64,000 nt of DNA from Chitinophaga sedimenti (GTDB taxonomy: Bacteria; Bacteroidota; Bacteroidia; Chitinophagales; Chitinophagaceae): positions 5,332,001-5,396,000 of the forward strand of contig NZ_JAKUKA010000001.1 in NCBI RefSeq assembly GCF_023156195.1, in the 5' to 3' direction. Position numbers and translations under genes: made by a program. Numbering within the stretch: position 1 is the first letter of the stretch; every line of letters begins with the position of its first letter. Below are positions 10,210 to 19,036 of this stretch, piece after piece. A model generated the notes under the pieces. That model was not told the DNA's origin and ran no database searches. It worked only from the letters and a program-made list of their open reading frames with translations.

Positions 10210-11019
10210 TTACTGATGATCAAACTCCAGCTCCCCGATCCGCAAAGGTATTTCAGGGCCATTATCCACAATTGCCACGGCGAGGTAATTACCTTTTTTC
10301 AAATTTGCAGGCAGGCCAAACTGCACCACCCGTGTAACGCCCGGCATGGTTGGCGCAGGCTGTGCATCGAGCTTGATTTCTTCCGCGGTGGCCTGATTGG
10401 TGAGCTCCAGTTTTACATGGCTCTCCGCCATCAACTCGCCCGTATTTTTAAACACTACTTCCAACATGTGTTTGGAGGAATCGCCTGTTTTTTTCCAGCC
10501 ACCATCACGGAAGTTAATGATGTCGATGGACTTTTTGCTGAGTGTTGGCGGCGTATAATACACGTGTACGCCTACTTCCAGGCGAACGACCATGCTGGCG
10601 CCATTTTTCTTTTGCACACGGATGCTTTCATCATCTTCCGCCTGTGTCAGAAAAACCATCGCATTGCGCACCGTGTTGCCGGCATCGGTAGGCGCCAATA
10701 ACTTAACCGGAATGTTACGCTCTTCGCCAGCCTGTAACGTAATGCTGCTATAGGGTAATTCTATCCATCCTGCGCAGGAATTATGAAGTGAGTCTGGGCG
10801 GAAATAATGCTTGTCGCCAAGACTGTCGCGCTGCCAGTCGGCCAGCGTGATGCTGAACACCATGGCGCTTTTCCCCGGATTAAGTATCCTTATGTCCTGC
10901 GTGCTGGATTGTCCAGCGGGAAATGAATAAAATAAACGTGACGGAGCAACGGAAACGGATGGCTGTGCCTTTGCGATACCGGTGCAAAGGAGCAGTAGAA
11001 AGAACAACGGTTTGTACAT
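10210..11019 (-). CDS. PapD-like periplasmic chaperone
   Basis: A 269-residue secreted protein (signal peptide ends AKAQ) with two predicted immunoglobulin-like domains. The first begins VSVAPSRLFYSFPAG and RILNPGKSAMVFSITLADW, as in fimbrial chaperones of the archaic chaperone-usher type. A central TVRNAMVFL/RLEVGVHVYY segment and a second beta domain follow. In chaperone-usher systems such a protein donates a strand to unfolded subunits in the periplasm. It lies between two subunit-like genes and opposite an usher-like protein, which supports the assignment. Confidence 0.7.
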   Translation of the reverse strand: MYKPLFFLLLLCTGIAKAQPSVSVAPSRLFYSFPAGQSSTQDIRILNPGKSAMVFSITLADWQRDSLGDKHYFRPDSLHNSCAGWIELPYSSITLQAGEERNIPVKLLAPTDAGNTVRNAMVFLTQAEDDESIRVQKKNGASMVVRLEVGVHVYYTPPTLSKKSIDIINFRDGGWKKTGDSSKHMLEVVFKNTGELMAESHVKLELTNQATAEEIKLDAQPAPTMPGVTRVVQFGLPANLKKGNYLAVAIVDNGPEIPLRIGELEFDHQ

Positions 11020-11065
11020 GAATTGTGCTTTGGTTGTACTTGAGGTGAGTGCAATAGCTTACCAT

Positions 11066-11089
11066 CCGCGGGCGAAAGGGTGCCCGCGG
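11066..11089 (-). promoter_or_regulatory. Perfect hairpin between subunit and chaperone genes
   Basis: CCGCGGGC (11066-11073) and GCCCGCGG (11082-11089) form an 8-bp all-GC stem with an 8-nt loop in the 101-bp gap between the first subunit gene and the chaperone gene. No T-run follows, so it may act as an mRNA-stabilising or attenuating structure that keeps subunit levels above chaperone levels. Confidence 0.45.
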
Positions 11090-11120
11090 CGGTATAGGAA
11101 TCGGTGGTCATCAATACTGA

Positions 11121-11629
11121 TTATCCGGCAGTGGCGGTAAATGTAATCGTTGTTACATAATCGCCCGCAGGTTGTCCGATAAATGCTGCGTTGTTTGCGT
11201 CTGTACTGTAGGTCAGGTTGATGTTCTTCAGAATAGCCGCAGGTGCAGTTGTAATGATGTTTTGGTCGGTAGTCGACAAGGCTACCGTGGCGGTTGTACC
11301 AACGCCGGTATTACCCGTGGGCGCAACTTTTACATTACTCACGGGGATGGTGTTAGCGCCATTTACGAGGTCGCCTGCTGCTCTTACTTTCACCGTGTAG
11401 GCAGTGGTGCTGGTCACTGTTAATGCATTATTATACGTAACAGATACACCGGTAGCATAGTCGGAAGCACTCGCAAAAATCAACGTGGGATTAGTTTGAT
11501 TCACGGTTAACACCAGCGCAGATGTGAGTCGTACAGTGAGGGTAGCATTTTGGGCGGCGGCTTTTTGTGAGATGGCGCACCCCGCTAGTAACAAGCAAAA
11601 CGCAAGCAGTATTTTTTTGGGCTTTTCAT
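11121..11629 (-). CDS. Small secreted fibre-subunit-like protein (frameshifted signal peptide)
   Basis: With one A restored in the A-run at about 11611-11617 the gene starts at the ATG at 11629 and gives a good signal peptide, MKSPKKILLAFCLLLAGC followed by AISQKAAAQ. It could be cut by signal peptidase I after AAAQ or by signal peptidase II at LAGC. The mature part, about 145 residues, is Thr/Ala/Val/Asn-rich and beta-strand-like, and ends YVTTITFTATAG. The ending and low complexity resemble spore-coat-U/DUF4402 fimbrial subunits. It is first in the minus-strand operon and paralogous to 9711-10208. Confidence 0.62.
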
Positions 11630-11722
11630 GAGATGAAATTTTTAAGTCAATAATCTCGATTGGAAATTAGGTGATTTTTATGAAAAATATCATCTACATT
11701 TATAGCAATCAACCTGCCGAAT

Positions 11723-14489
11723 ATGCCCCGTAGCTTCCGTTTCAAGCTATTACTGATGTGTTTCACGTTTGTTATTTCCGGGTTAAAAAGCCAGGGGCAG
11801 GCTGTGCTTTTTTCGAGAAAGATGCGCTCACAACAAAATCAGGACAAACGGTAACGGCTATACTTAATCTTCGCAATTCCGCCACAGTAAACATTTCTGG
11901 TCGACTCTCATTAAAGACTGATGGAATTCAGTTGCTCAGTACGGAGGTGCGCGACGTTACACTTTCGCCCGGCGAAACCCGCAGGTTCGTACTTAAATTT
12001 TTTGTGCATGAGGAACAAAATAACAAAGCAGATAATTCCTGTACAGCAGCGTTTACGGATGCTGTCAATAACATTGGCTTAACAAAAAAATCCGCTTCTA
12101 CATCGAGCGAAAACGACGCATCGTGATGATGCCCCAGGAGCAACCTGTTATTACCCGGTCTGCACAGGATACCTTGCGGTGGCGCGTACATATAATGAAC
12201 CGCGGCAACAGCGATGAACCGCTTCAATTGCGCTACAGCGCCATTCCCGGCGGGTTCAGGTTTGTTGAAGCGCCGCCTGCATTTACACTGCCACCGGGTG
12301 GCGACACGTTAATCATTGTAAGAGCGCTGCCAGACGGGCAATCACAGTCGATACAAAATCCGCAGATCAGTGTCACCGCCAGTACGCCCAACAATCTTGT
12401 ACTCGCCACTGCATACTGTCAGCCCTTACTGGTGACCAACCGTTACTCCGATCGTACGCAGGATCTCATGCTGCAGGGCAACTACTTTGATGCTTCCGTT
12501 CGCAATTTATTAACGGGAGCACCTTACCAGGAAGCTACCCTTGTATCTTCTTATAATGATGCGAACACCGCACTCGATATCAAACTGCAACACCTTTGGT
12601 TCTTTCAGCAACACCAGCGTTTTTTTATGGATAGTTATATCTATTTAAAACAGGGCCCGGTGTTCGCGAAGGCGGGTAATATTACTGCGTTGCAGGAAAT
12701 ACTGCTCAATGGCCAGGGTGCGCAGGCCGGGGTAGATGTTGGGGGTGGCGTGTCTGCATCGTACACTTATTTATATGATAATAATAACCAGGTGCGTTAC
12801 ACCAATGAAAAAGGATATGTGCAGCTGCCCCGCATAACTACACACGCCATAGATATAGATCGCAGTAGCGAAGGCGGTTTAAATTTTCATACGCAACTCG
12901 TACATCGCAGGGATCCGCGCGCGGGTGTTACATCGCGGCTGGGATCTTTCAGCTGGAAGTTTGAGGATAAAGAAGCTTTTCAATTGCGCGGTGTGCTCGG
13001 CGCCAGCGATGAGGTGATCGACTCCACGGGTGAACGATATACCGCGGCTGCCGGCGGGCTCGATATTTCCGGTTCCTCCGGGCGTTATTCCTGGAATTCG
13101 GTGAACTATGTTTCCGGGCGGCGCTATGCCGGTTTCCGCCGTGGACTCCGGTTGTTCGACGAGCGTTTCAGCATGCTGCTTACAGATAAAATAGAACTCG
13201 GCGTTCGTTACCTGCAACAGTCCAACGCGCCGCGCCTGTTTAATGAACTTATTTATAACTTTGTGCCGCAGATCGATGAGCAACAGATCGGTGAGTTTTC
13301 TTTGCGCATTATGCCCTCAAGCAATTTTAGTTTTACGCTGAGGCCCTACCGTCACTGGCAAACAGCCGCTTACAAACCGCAGAACATCCCGGACTTTACA
13401 TCAGTAAGCGATCGCCTGGCGCTGGACGTGCAGCTGCAAACGCCGTCGGGTTTTTATGCCACCGCTACGTACGATATCGGCAGCACCCAATACAACATCA
13501 ACCGCGAAAAGGCGAACGTGTTTCAATCGCATAAGATGAATATGAGTGTTGGCTGGAACTGGATCTCGCTTTCCGGCTGGGGGCAGATACGGCCATTTTA
13601 TCTGCGCGAATACGCGAACATGGCCGCCGTGTATCAGGCGTACCGGAACTTCCAGGTGGGGCCGGTATTGCAGCGCAGCCTGTTCAAAGGACAATTACAA
13701 ATGATGGCCAGCGCGCAGTTCCTTTACCAGGATATTTTGCCGGGCTGGCTTGAAATCTATTCCGCGCGCTGCGCCTGGCAGGCGGGCCGGCATTGGCTGC
13801 TGCATGCCGATTACTCGCTGTTCGCCCCGGGCCGATACGACTTTTCCAACCTGGGCGCCGGCGTCAGCTACCTGTTTTCCAAACCCGTTGGCACACCGCG
13901 CGCGTCGCGTTACCAACTCGTGTTTTTCGACGACCGGAACAATAATGGGGTCCGGGAGCCTGGCGAGGCAGGCATCAAAGGCGTGCTGGTGCGCGTGGGT
14001 AGTGCCGGTATGGTGTCCGACGCCGGTGGGTCTATACAGTTCGAGAGCGGCGAACGGGAGGAGCGGCTGGCCGACATTACCGCTCCAGCCGGCTGGATGA
14101 CAGAGGCGCAGGTATTACTGCCTGCGCATCGTGGCGGCAGGTTGCTGGCCATTCCGGCCAAACGCAGCGCCGGTATTACAGGAAAGGTGCAATGGGAAAA
14201 GGGCCGTTACAGTCAGTATTCCCAATCGCCCAACGCCTGGATGGTAGAGGCTTCCGGGCACGGAAAACAGTTCCAGGCTTATGTTACGGAAGATGGCCGC
14301 TTCCGGTTGTGGCTGCCACCCGGCACCTACGACGTGGCCTTGCGCCAGGTACAACCGTCTGGCAGCTTCGAAGGCGTGCCTTCACAGATCGTTATCTTAC
14401 AAGGTGATGAGGAAGCAACGCTTCAATTCCGGGTAAAAGAAAATGAAGGTGGGGCGATAATTAAACACTTTGGGAAAGCGAACAAATAG
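11723..14489 (+). CDS. Usher-like outer-membrane protein with Ig-like, barrel and SdrD-like domains (two frameshifts)
   Basis: About 921 residues once two collapsed runs are restored: T6 to T7 near 11811 and A7 to A8 near 12085. Signal peptide MPRSFRFKLLLMCF...SQGQA is followed by two Ig/NEW3-like domains (about 28-230). A long region rich in alternating aromatic strands (about 250-720) reads as an outer-membrane barrel. Two C-terminal domains follow, the first with the Ca-binding-like motif FFDDRNNNGVREPGEAG found in SdrD_B proteins and in archaic ushers. It is divergent from two subunit-like genes and a PapD-like chaperone. I infer export and anchoring of the fibre; a classical usher N-domain or plug is not evident. 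Confidence 0.6.
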
Positions 14490-14806
14490 ATGGTTGTCAG
14501 TGTTATATAGGGTGTAATCGGTTGAAACCCTTACTGCTGCTATATTTCAGCGGTTGGGCTGGCTCAGGGCCAATACAGTGGCGAAGTTTTTGTTTAATAA
14601 ATGTTAAAGACAGCAATTACTGCGGGAAATGTTTTCAAAATAGGAAATCTACCCGCGAACAATTACCGTAGGTATCTGTTGTTAATAATAACTACTAATG
14701 TATTAGCAATTAGGAAAAGTAAGGAAAGCTTACTATCTTGATTTTCAATAAAATAATCTAGCCGTAGGCTATTTGAAAAATACTCTAAAGTTGGCATAGG
14801 TTATGA

Positions 14807-14843
14807 AAACCTGTGAGTTGTTTAGCTCGCAGGTTTATTTTTT
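14807..14843 (+). terminator. Rho-independent terminator-like hairpin
   Basis: AAACCTGTGAG (14807-14817) pairs with CTCGCAGGTTT (14826-14836), 11 bp with one G-U pair, followed by ATTTTTT. It reads on the plus strand and may end either the usher-like transcript or a small RNA. Confidence 0.6.
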
Positions 14844-14865
14844 ACCAACCCCGGTAAATTTATTA

Positions 14866-14899
14866 AGCCGCAGCAGTTACTCACTGCTGCGGCTTTTTT
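14866..14899. terminator. Strong bidirectional terminator
   Basis: AGCCGCAGCAG and CTGCTGCGGCT form a perfect 11-bp stem with a 7-nt loop and six T's on the plus side. It lies 1 bp past the murF stop on the minus strand and could serve both strands. Confidence 0.8.
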
Positions 14900-14900
14900 A

Positions 14901-16172
14901 TCAGCTTTGAATAACTTTTTCCATCCCCACACTGCGCGAACCCTTGATCAACAGGTGCGTATTTTCAAAACCCTGAGCGTCCAGCCAGCGTTTGGCTTCT
15001 TCGGCATTCTTTAAAAAGATATAAGGGTGTTGCACTTTTGCGAAGTCGCCGCCCACGAGTACTACAGCTTTCCAGTGAGTTCTTTCCAGCAGCTTGATTA
15101 GTTCCTGGTGCTCTTTTACGCTATCGTCTCCCAATTCCATCATGCCGCCTAATAATAACACCTTGCTTTCCGCTTCCAGTCCCGCGAAATTTTCGATCGC
15201 CGCTTTCATGCTGGAGGGGTTGGCATTGTATGCATCCATGATGACCAGGTTGCTGCCCAGCGGCATGATCTGCGAGCGGTTGTTGGAGGGTACGTATCCT
15301 TCTATCGCCTTTTTAATCACATCCGCAGGAATATTAAAATGCCGCCCGATGGCAAAGGCTGCCAATGCATTAGGCAGGTTATACGCGCCAACCAGTTGTG
15401 TGCGTATATGCTCGCCGCCTGCTTTGAACTCCAGCAGTGCGGTGCCGGGTACCGCTTCACCGGTATAGTCGGCGTGTTCGGCCCCGTAAGTTATCACGTG
15501 GGGGATGCCTTTGCTCATTTCGGCCAGGTAGTCGTAGCCGGAAAAATAAAACACCGTACCATTGTTGGCCCGCAGGTAATCGTATAATTCACCCTTGGCT
15601 TTTTTAACGCCTTCGGGGCCGCCAAAGCCTTCCAGGTGTGCTTTACCAATATTGGTGATGAGTCCGTGCGTAGGCAATGCCACTTTACAGTAGCCCTCAA
15701 TTTCGAGCTGATGGTTAGCGCCCATTTCAATCACGGCCATTTCAGTATCGGCCGGAATGCTCAGTATCGTCAGCGGCACACCAATGTGATTATTCAGGTT
15801 GCCCACGGTGGCCACGGTTTTATAAGTGGTTTCCAGTACGGTTTTCACCAGCTCCTTCGTAGTGGTTTTACCGTTACTGCCGGTGATGCCGATAAACGGG
15901 ATGCTGAATTGTTGGCGGTGGTGCAAAGCCAGTTGCTGCAAGGCTTCCAGTACATCCGGTACCAGCATCATTTTATCCGGCTGGGTAAAATAGGCTTCCT
16001 CGTCTATCACCGCCACCGCCGCGCCGGCGTCCAGTGCTGCTTTAGCATAGGCGTTACCGTTAAAGTTCGGGCCTTTCAGGGCAAAGAAGATGTCGCCGGG
16101 TTGCAATTTCCGCGTGTCGGTTTGTACCGAAGGATGCTGTTGGTATATATGATACAGTTGCGCTATGGTCAC
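14901..16172 (-). CDS. murF: UDP-N-acetylmuramoyl-tripeptide--D-alanyl-D-alanine ligase
   Basis: Stand-alone MurF of 423 residues with an intact frame. It adds D-Ala-D-Ala to UDP-MurNAc-tripeptide in the cytoplasm. Motifs are TDTRKLQPGDIFFALKG (uracil/UMP-binding N-domain), the P-loop GITGSNGKTTTKE (about 95-107), NIGKAHLEGF and DAYNANPSSMKAA. This is the more canonical of the two MurF domains in the window, so it probably carries the housekeeping activity, while the MurF half of the fusion at 1992-4493 may be redundant or specialised. Monocistronic by spacing. Confidence 0.93.
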   Translation of the reverse strand: MTIAQLYHIYQQHPSVQTDTRKLQPGDIFFALKGPNFNGNAYAKAALDAGAAVAVIDEEAYFTQPDKMMLVPDVLEALQQLALHHRQQFSIPFIGITGSNGKTTTKELVKTVLETTYKTVATVGNLNNHIGVPLTILSIPADTEMAVIEMGANHQLEIEGYCKVALPTHGLITNIGKAHLEGFGGPEGVKKAKGELYDYLRANNGTVFYFSGYDYLAEMSKGIPHVITYGAEHADYTGEAVPGTALLEFKAGGEHIRTQLVGAYNLPNALAAFAIGRHFNIPADVIKKAIEGYVPSNNRSQIMPLGSNLVIMDAYNANPSSMKAAIENFAGLEAESKVLLLGGMMELGDDSVKEHQELIKLLERTHWKAVVLVGGDFAKVQHPYIFLKNAEEAKRWLDAQGFENTHLLIKGSRSVGMEKVIQS

Positions 16173-16286
16173 GTTATATTAGTTTAATAGTAAATGTATT
16201 ATCTTTCTCTGGAAAGACAACTCTTTGCAAGATAAGCACGTATACAGAAAATTATAAGGTTTCAAAAAAGATAAATAGCTAAGAAG

Positions 16287-16658
16287 ATGAGATACTTATC
16301 CGGCATATTGCTCCTATGGCTTGTTTACAGTGCCTGTACCTCGGAACAGGCGCCTAAACCGGGTGCATCGGTGGTGGCCTGCGACACTGCGCACATTACT
16401 TCCGGTCGCATGTATACGCTGATACAACAGCACTGTACCAATTTTAATTGTCACCCCGGCGGCGGTGCCCCGGCCCGGGCGAACTTCGGTACGCTGGCCA
16501 GCCTGAAAACATTTATCAACAATAACCGCAGCCTGTTTGCCGACAAGGTAACCGGCCCCACGGCCGACATGCCGCAATCGCAGGGCTTTCCCGCACTGTC
16601 CCGCGAGGTGCGCGATTCGATAGCCTGCTGGATCAATAACGGAATGCCTGATCAATGA
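16287..16658 (+). CDS. Putative c-type cytochrome lipoprotein with CX4CH motif
   Basis: A 123-residue protein with a lipoprotein-type signal (LLLWLVYSAC). It contains CTNFNCH, a CX4CH spacing in place of the usual CXXCH haem attachment motif, and a downstream Met in TADMPQS that could be the sixth haem ligand. It ends CWINNGMPDQ, like small cytochrome domains in Bacteroidota and Planctomycetes. It is first in a likely operon with a YceI protein and a beta-barrel protein. The haem assignment is an inference from spacing and context. Confidence 0.6.
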   Translation: MRYLSGILLLWLVYSACTSEQAPKPGASVVACDTAHITSGRMYTLIQQHCTNFNCHPGGGAPARANFGTLASLKTFINNNRSLFADKVTGPTADMPQSQGFPALSREVRDSIACWINNGMPDQ

Positions 16659-16677
16659 CCTGTAAACGACGTGCTTT

Positions 16678-17224
16678 ATGAAACGATTGCTGCTGTTCCC
16701 TGGCTTTTACTTCCTGTACGCTGGCGGTTGCCGCGCAGGGTATTTACACTTCCCGGAACGTTAATTTGTCTTTTTTTCTCAAAGGCGCCTATGGAGGACA
16801 TTGACGCCAAAACCTCCCAGGGGGTATCTGCCATCAATACAAAAACCGGGGCCGTGTATTTCAAGATTGCGGTCAACACCTTCCAGTTTAAGAAATCCCT
16901 GATGCAGGAACACTTCAACGAGAACTACCGGAAACACACAAGTACCCGAATGCCGAGTTTAAAGGCAACATCAATGATTTGCCGGATCTCAGCAAACCCG
17001 GAACTTACCATGTGACCGTTAGCGGCACGCTGACCATTCACGGTGTTGCCAAAGCGTACACCGAAAAGGGTACGGTTACCGTGAGCGACGGCAAACTCGC
17101 CGTGAGCAGCACTTTTAAGGTAAAAGTAGCTGATCATAAAATAAAGATCCCCACGCTGGTGATCAAAAACATTGCGGAAGTAGTGGACGTAACCGTTACC
17201 GGTACGTACGCACCCGCCCAATAA
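16678..17224 (+). CDS. YceI-family secreted protein (three frameshifts)
   Basis: YceI proteins are small periplasmic lipocalin-like barrels that bind isoprenoid or other lipids. Corrected, it starts MKRLLLFLAFTSCTLAVAAQ at 16678 and includes SKAPMEDIDAKTSQG, FQFKKSLMQEHFNENY and the C-terminal IKNIAEVVDVTVTGTY. The indels are an extra C at CCTGG near 16699, an extra T in a T7 run near 16775, and a missing base at CCWGG near 16929 (reading N-Y-L-E-T-H-K-Y-P when restored). The gene lies 19 bp after the cytochrome gene and 20 bp before the beta-barrel gene. Confidence 0.82.
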
Positions 17225-17244
17225 CTAACTGCTAAAATCGTCTT

Positions 17245-18183
17245 ATGTCCTTCGTACGCCTTCTTATCGCTGCTGTATTCGTATCCGCGCCCTGTTTTGC
17301 GCAGGATGACCTGAGCAATATGTTTAAAGATTCCACCAAACGCGGCGAGCCGGTCATCGCTACGTTTAAATCCACCCGTATTATCAATGGCCAGTCGAAC
17401 GAAACACTCGGCAAGGGCGAGTTGGACTTCCGGGTAGGCCACCGTTTTGGCGATATTGGCGGCGCTAACGGCGGCTCCAAAACCTTTTTCGGGATAGATA
17501 ACTCCTCCGACATCCGCATCGCTTTTGAATACGGTATTACCGACAAGCTGACGGCCGGCATTGGCCGTACCAAAGGCTCCGGCAACCTGTCGCAGTTGTA
17601 CGAGGGGGTGATCAAATACCGGTTGCTGCAGCAAACGACCGATAACCGGGTACCCCTTGCAATTACCCTTTTCGGTAACGCAGTGGTAAGCGCCATGGAA
17701 TCTGCCGAAGAAGTGTCATCGCCCTCGTATTTCGGCAAGTTCAGTGATCGTATGAGTTATACTGCGCAGGTAGTGCTGGCGCGGCAGTTCGGGCATGCCT
17801 TTTCACTGGCGGTGTTGCCTACTTACGTGCATCGCAACCGCGTGGGATATGCCGATATGAATAACATGTTTGCCCCGGGCGTAGGCGGCCGGCTGCGATT
17901 TACTAACAGGCTGGCGCTGGTGGTGGATTACTTTGTACCGTTCCGCGACCAGGAAAGCAAGGATTACGCGAAAACCCTGGGGATGGAGTATTACAACACT
18001 CTTGGTGTTGGACTGGAGATTGAAACTGGTGGGCACGTGTTTAACCTGAGCTTTACGAACTCGACCGCCATTCTTGAAAATCAATTCATTCCGGAAACTA
18101 CGTCTACCTGGACGAACGGTCAGTTCCGCTGGGGCTTTAATATTTCCCGTAGATTTGACCTGGACCGGAAGCATAAAAAGTAA
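17245..18183 (+). CDS. DUF5777-like outer-membrane beta-barrel protein
   Basis: A 312-residue secreted protein (signal peptide MSFVRLLIAAVFVSAPCFAQ) with repeated beta-strand pattern. The segments ELDFRVGHRFGDIGG, TFFGIDNSSDIRIAFEYGITD and the C-terminal WGFNISRRFDL fit the DUF5777 barrel family as I recall it. The frame is intact. Together with the cytochrome and YceI genes upstream it forms a three-gene set that suggests an envelope redox or lipid role; the exact function is unknown. Confidence 0.72.
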   Translation: MSFVRLLIAAVFVSAPCFAQDDLSNMFKDSTKRGEPVIATFKSTRIINGQSNETLGKGELDFRVGHRFGDIGGANGGSKTFFGIDNSSDIRIAFEYGITDKLTAGIGRTKGSGNLSQLYEGVIKYRLLQQTTDNRVPLAITLFGNAVVSAMESAEEVSSPSYFGKFSDRMSYTAQVVLARQFGHAFSLAVLPTYVHRNRVGYADMNNMFAPGVGGRLRFTNRLALVVDYFVPFRDQESKDYAKTLGMEYYNTLGVGLEIETGGHVFNLSFTNSTAILENQFIPETTSTWTNGQFRWGFNISRRFDLDRKHKK

Positions 18184-18510
18184 TTGGAGATCATCATTTG
18201 TACCATAAAAGAAGATTCATGGGTAGCCAGGCTGGCTGCGAAGAAACTGGGGGCGAAGGCGGTGGCCATCGTATTTGGCCGCACCATTCACCTGCACGGT
18301 GCGGATCGCGGCGAGCTGCTGAACAACACCGCCTGGCTGCGTCATGAAGTTTGCCACATACGCCAGTACCGCCGCCATGGTTTTGCCGGCTTCCTTTGCC
18401 GCTATCTCTGGGACTGGATATGGCATGGCTATTGGAATAATAAGTTTGAAGTGGAAGCGCGGGCAGCTGAAAAGAACCCGGGCGTGATGGAAAATGTGCA
18501 GATTGTATAA
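18184..18510 (+). CDS. Small HExxH-containing protein (DUF4157-like)
   Basis: A 108-residue protein with HEVCHIRQYRRHG followed 30 residues later by KFEVEARAAE. The HExxH and downstream acidic/EVEA pattern resemble the zinc-peptidase-like DUF4157 domain. There is no signal peptide. The most upstream start is a TTG directly after the stop of the beta-barrel gene, so translation is probably coupled; no in-frame ATG precedes HEVCH. Activity is not proven by the motif alone. Confidence 0.55.
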   Translation: MEIIICTIKEDSWVARLAAKKLGAKAVAIVFGRTIHLHGADRGELLNNTAWLRHEVCHIRQYRRHGFAGFLCRYLWDWIWHGYWNNKFEVEARAAEKNPGVMENVQIV

Positions 18511-18594
18511 AGATTCGTTAAAAGCGACCCGGCCGTGGATTTTTTTACCGCTCTGGGTGATTTTTCCTTATTTTTACTTACAAAGGTTGTTCCT

Positions 18595-18981
18595 ATGGTC
18601 AAGAAGGTAACAGAGGGCATTACTATCAGCGTGGAAACGTTCTACCAGCCGGATTATTCCAATCCCATCGGAAGTGAGTTTATGTTCGCTTATCGTATTA
18701 CGATTGAAAACAACAACACCTTTCCGATCAAATTGCTGCGCCGTCACTGGTATATTATCGATTCCAACGGCACCCACCGCGAAGTGGAAGGAGAAGGCGT
18801 GGTAGGCGTGCAGCCATTATTAGCGCCCGGCGAAAGCTATCAATATGTGTCCGGATCCAACCTCCGCACAGAGATTGGTAAAATGTACGGGAACTATCAG
18901 ATGGAAAACCAGCTGAATAAAAAGATGTTCGAGGTGAAAATCCCCGAATTCCAGATGGTAGTGCCATTTAAACTGAACTAA
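18595..18981 (+). CDS. apaG: ApaG domain protein
   Basis: ApaG of 128 residues starting MVKKVTEGITISVE at 18595. The fold is a fibronectin III-like beta sandwich. IENNNTFPIKLLRRHWYIIDSNG, GEGVVGVQP and the ending VKIPEFQMVVPF match the family well. ApaG is linked to Co2+ resistance in enterobacteria, but the biochemical role is unsettled. I rejected the in-frame start 60 bp upstream because the family begins at this Met. Confidence 0.9.
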   Translation: MVKKVTEGITISVETFYQPDYSNPIGSEFMFAYRITIENNNTFPIKLLRRHWYIIDSNGTHREVEGEGVVGVQPLLAPGESYQYVSGSNLRTEIGKMYGNYQMENQLNKKMFEVKIPEFQMVVPFKLN

Positions 18982-19036
18982 CGAAAATACACTTACTGCC
19001 AACGCCGTATCGGCCTATCCCTGCTCACCTATACTT

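Larger units (their letters stand above)
14490..14900. other. Intergenic region with two hairpin terminators
   Basis: No protein gene is visible. The last 100 bp hold two terminator-like hairpins 30 bp apart (listed separately). The first lies over 300 bp past the upstream stop codon, which leaves room for a small RNA. A short hairpin TAGCC-gta-GGCTA is at 14759-14771. Confidence 0.5.

Noticed and set aside
11758..12126. Separate small gene upstream of the usher-like gene
   Set aside because: Restoring one base in each of two homopolymers (T6 near 11811, A7 near 12085) joins it to a signal peptide on one side and the large protein on the other.
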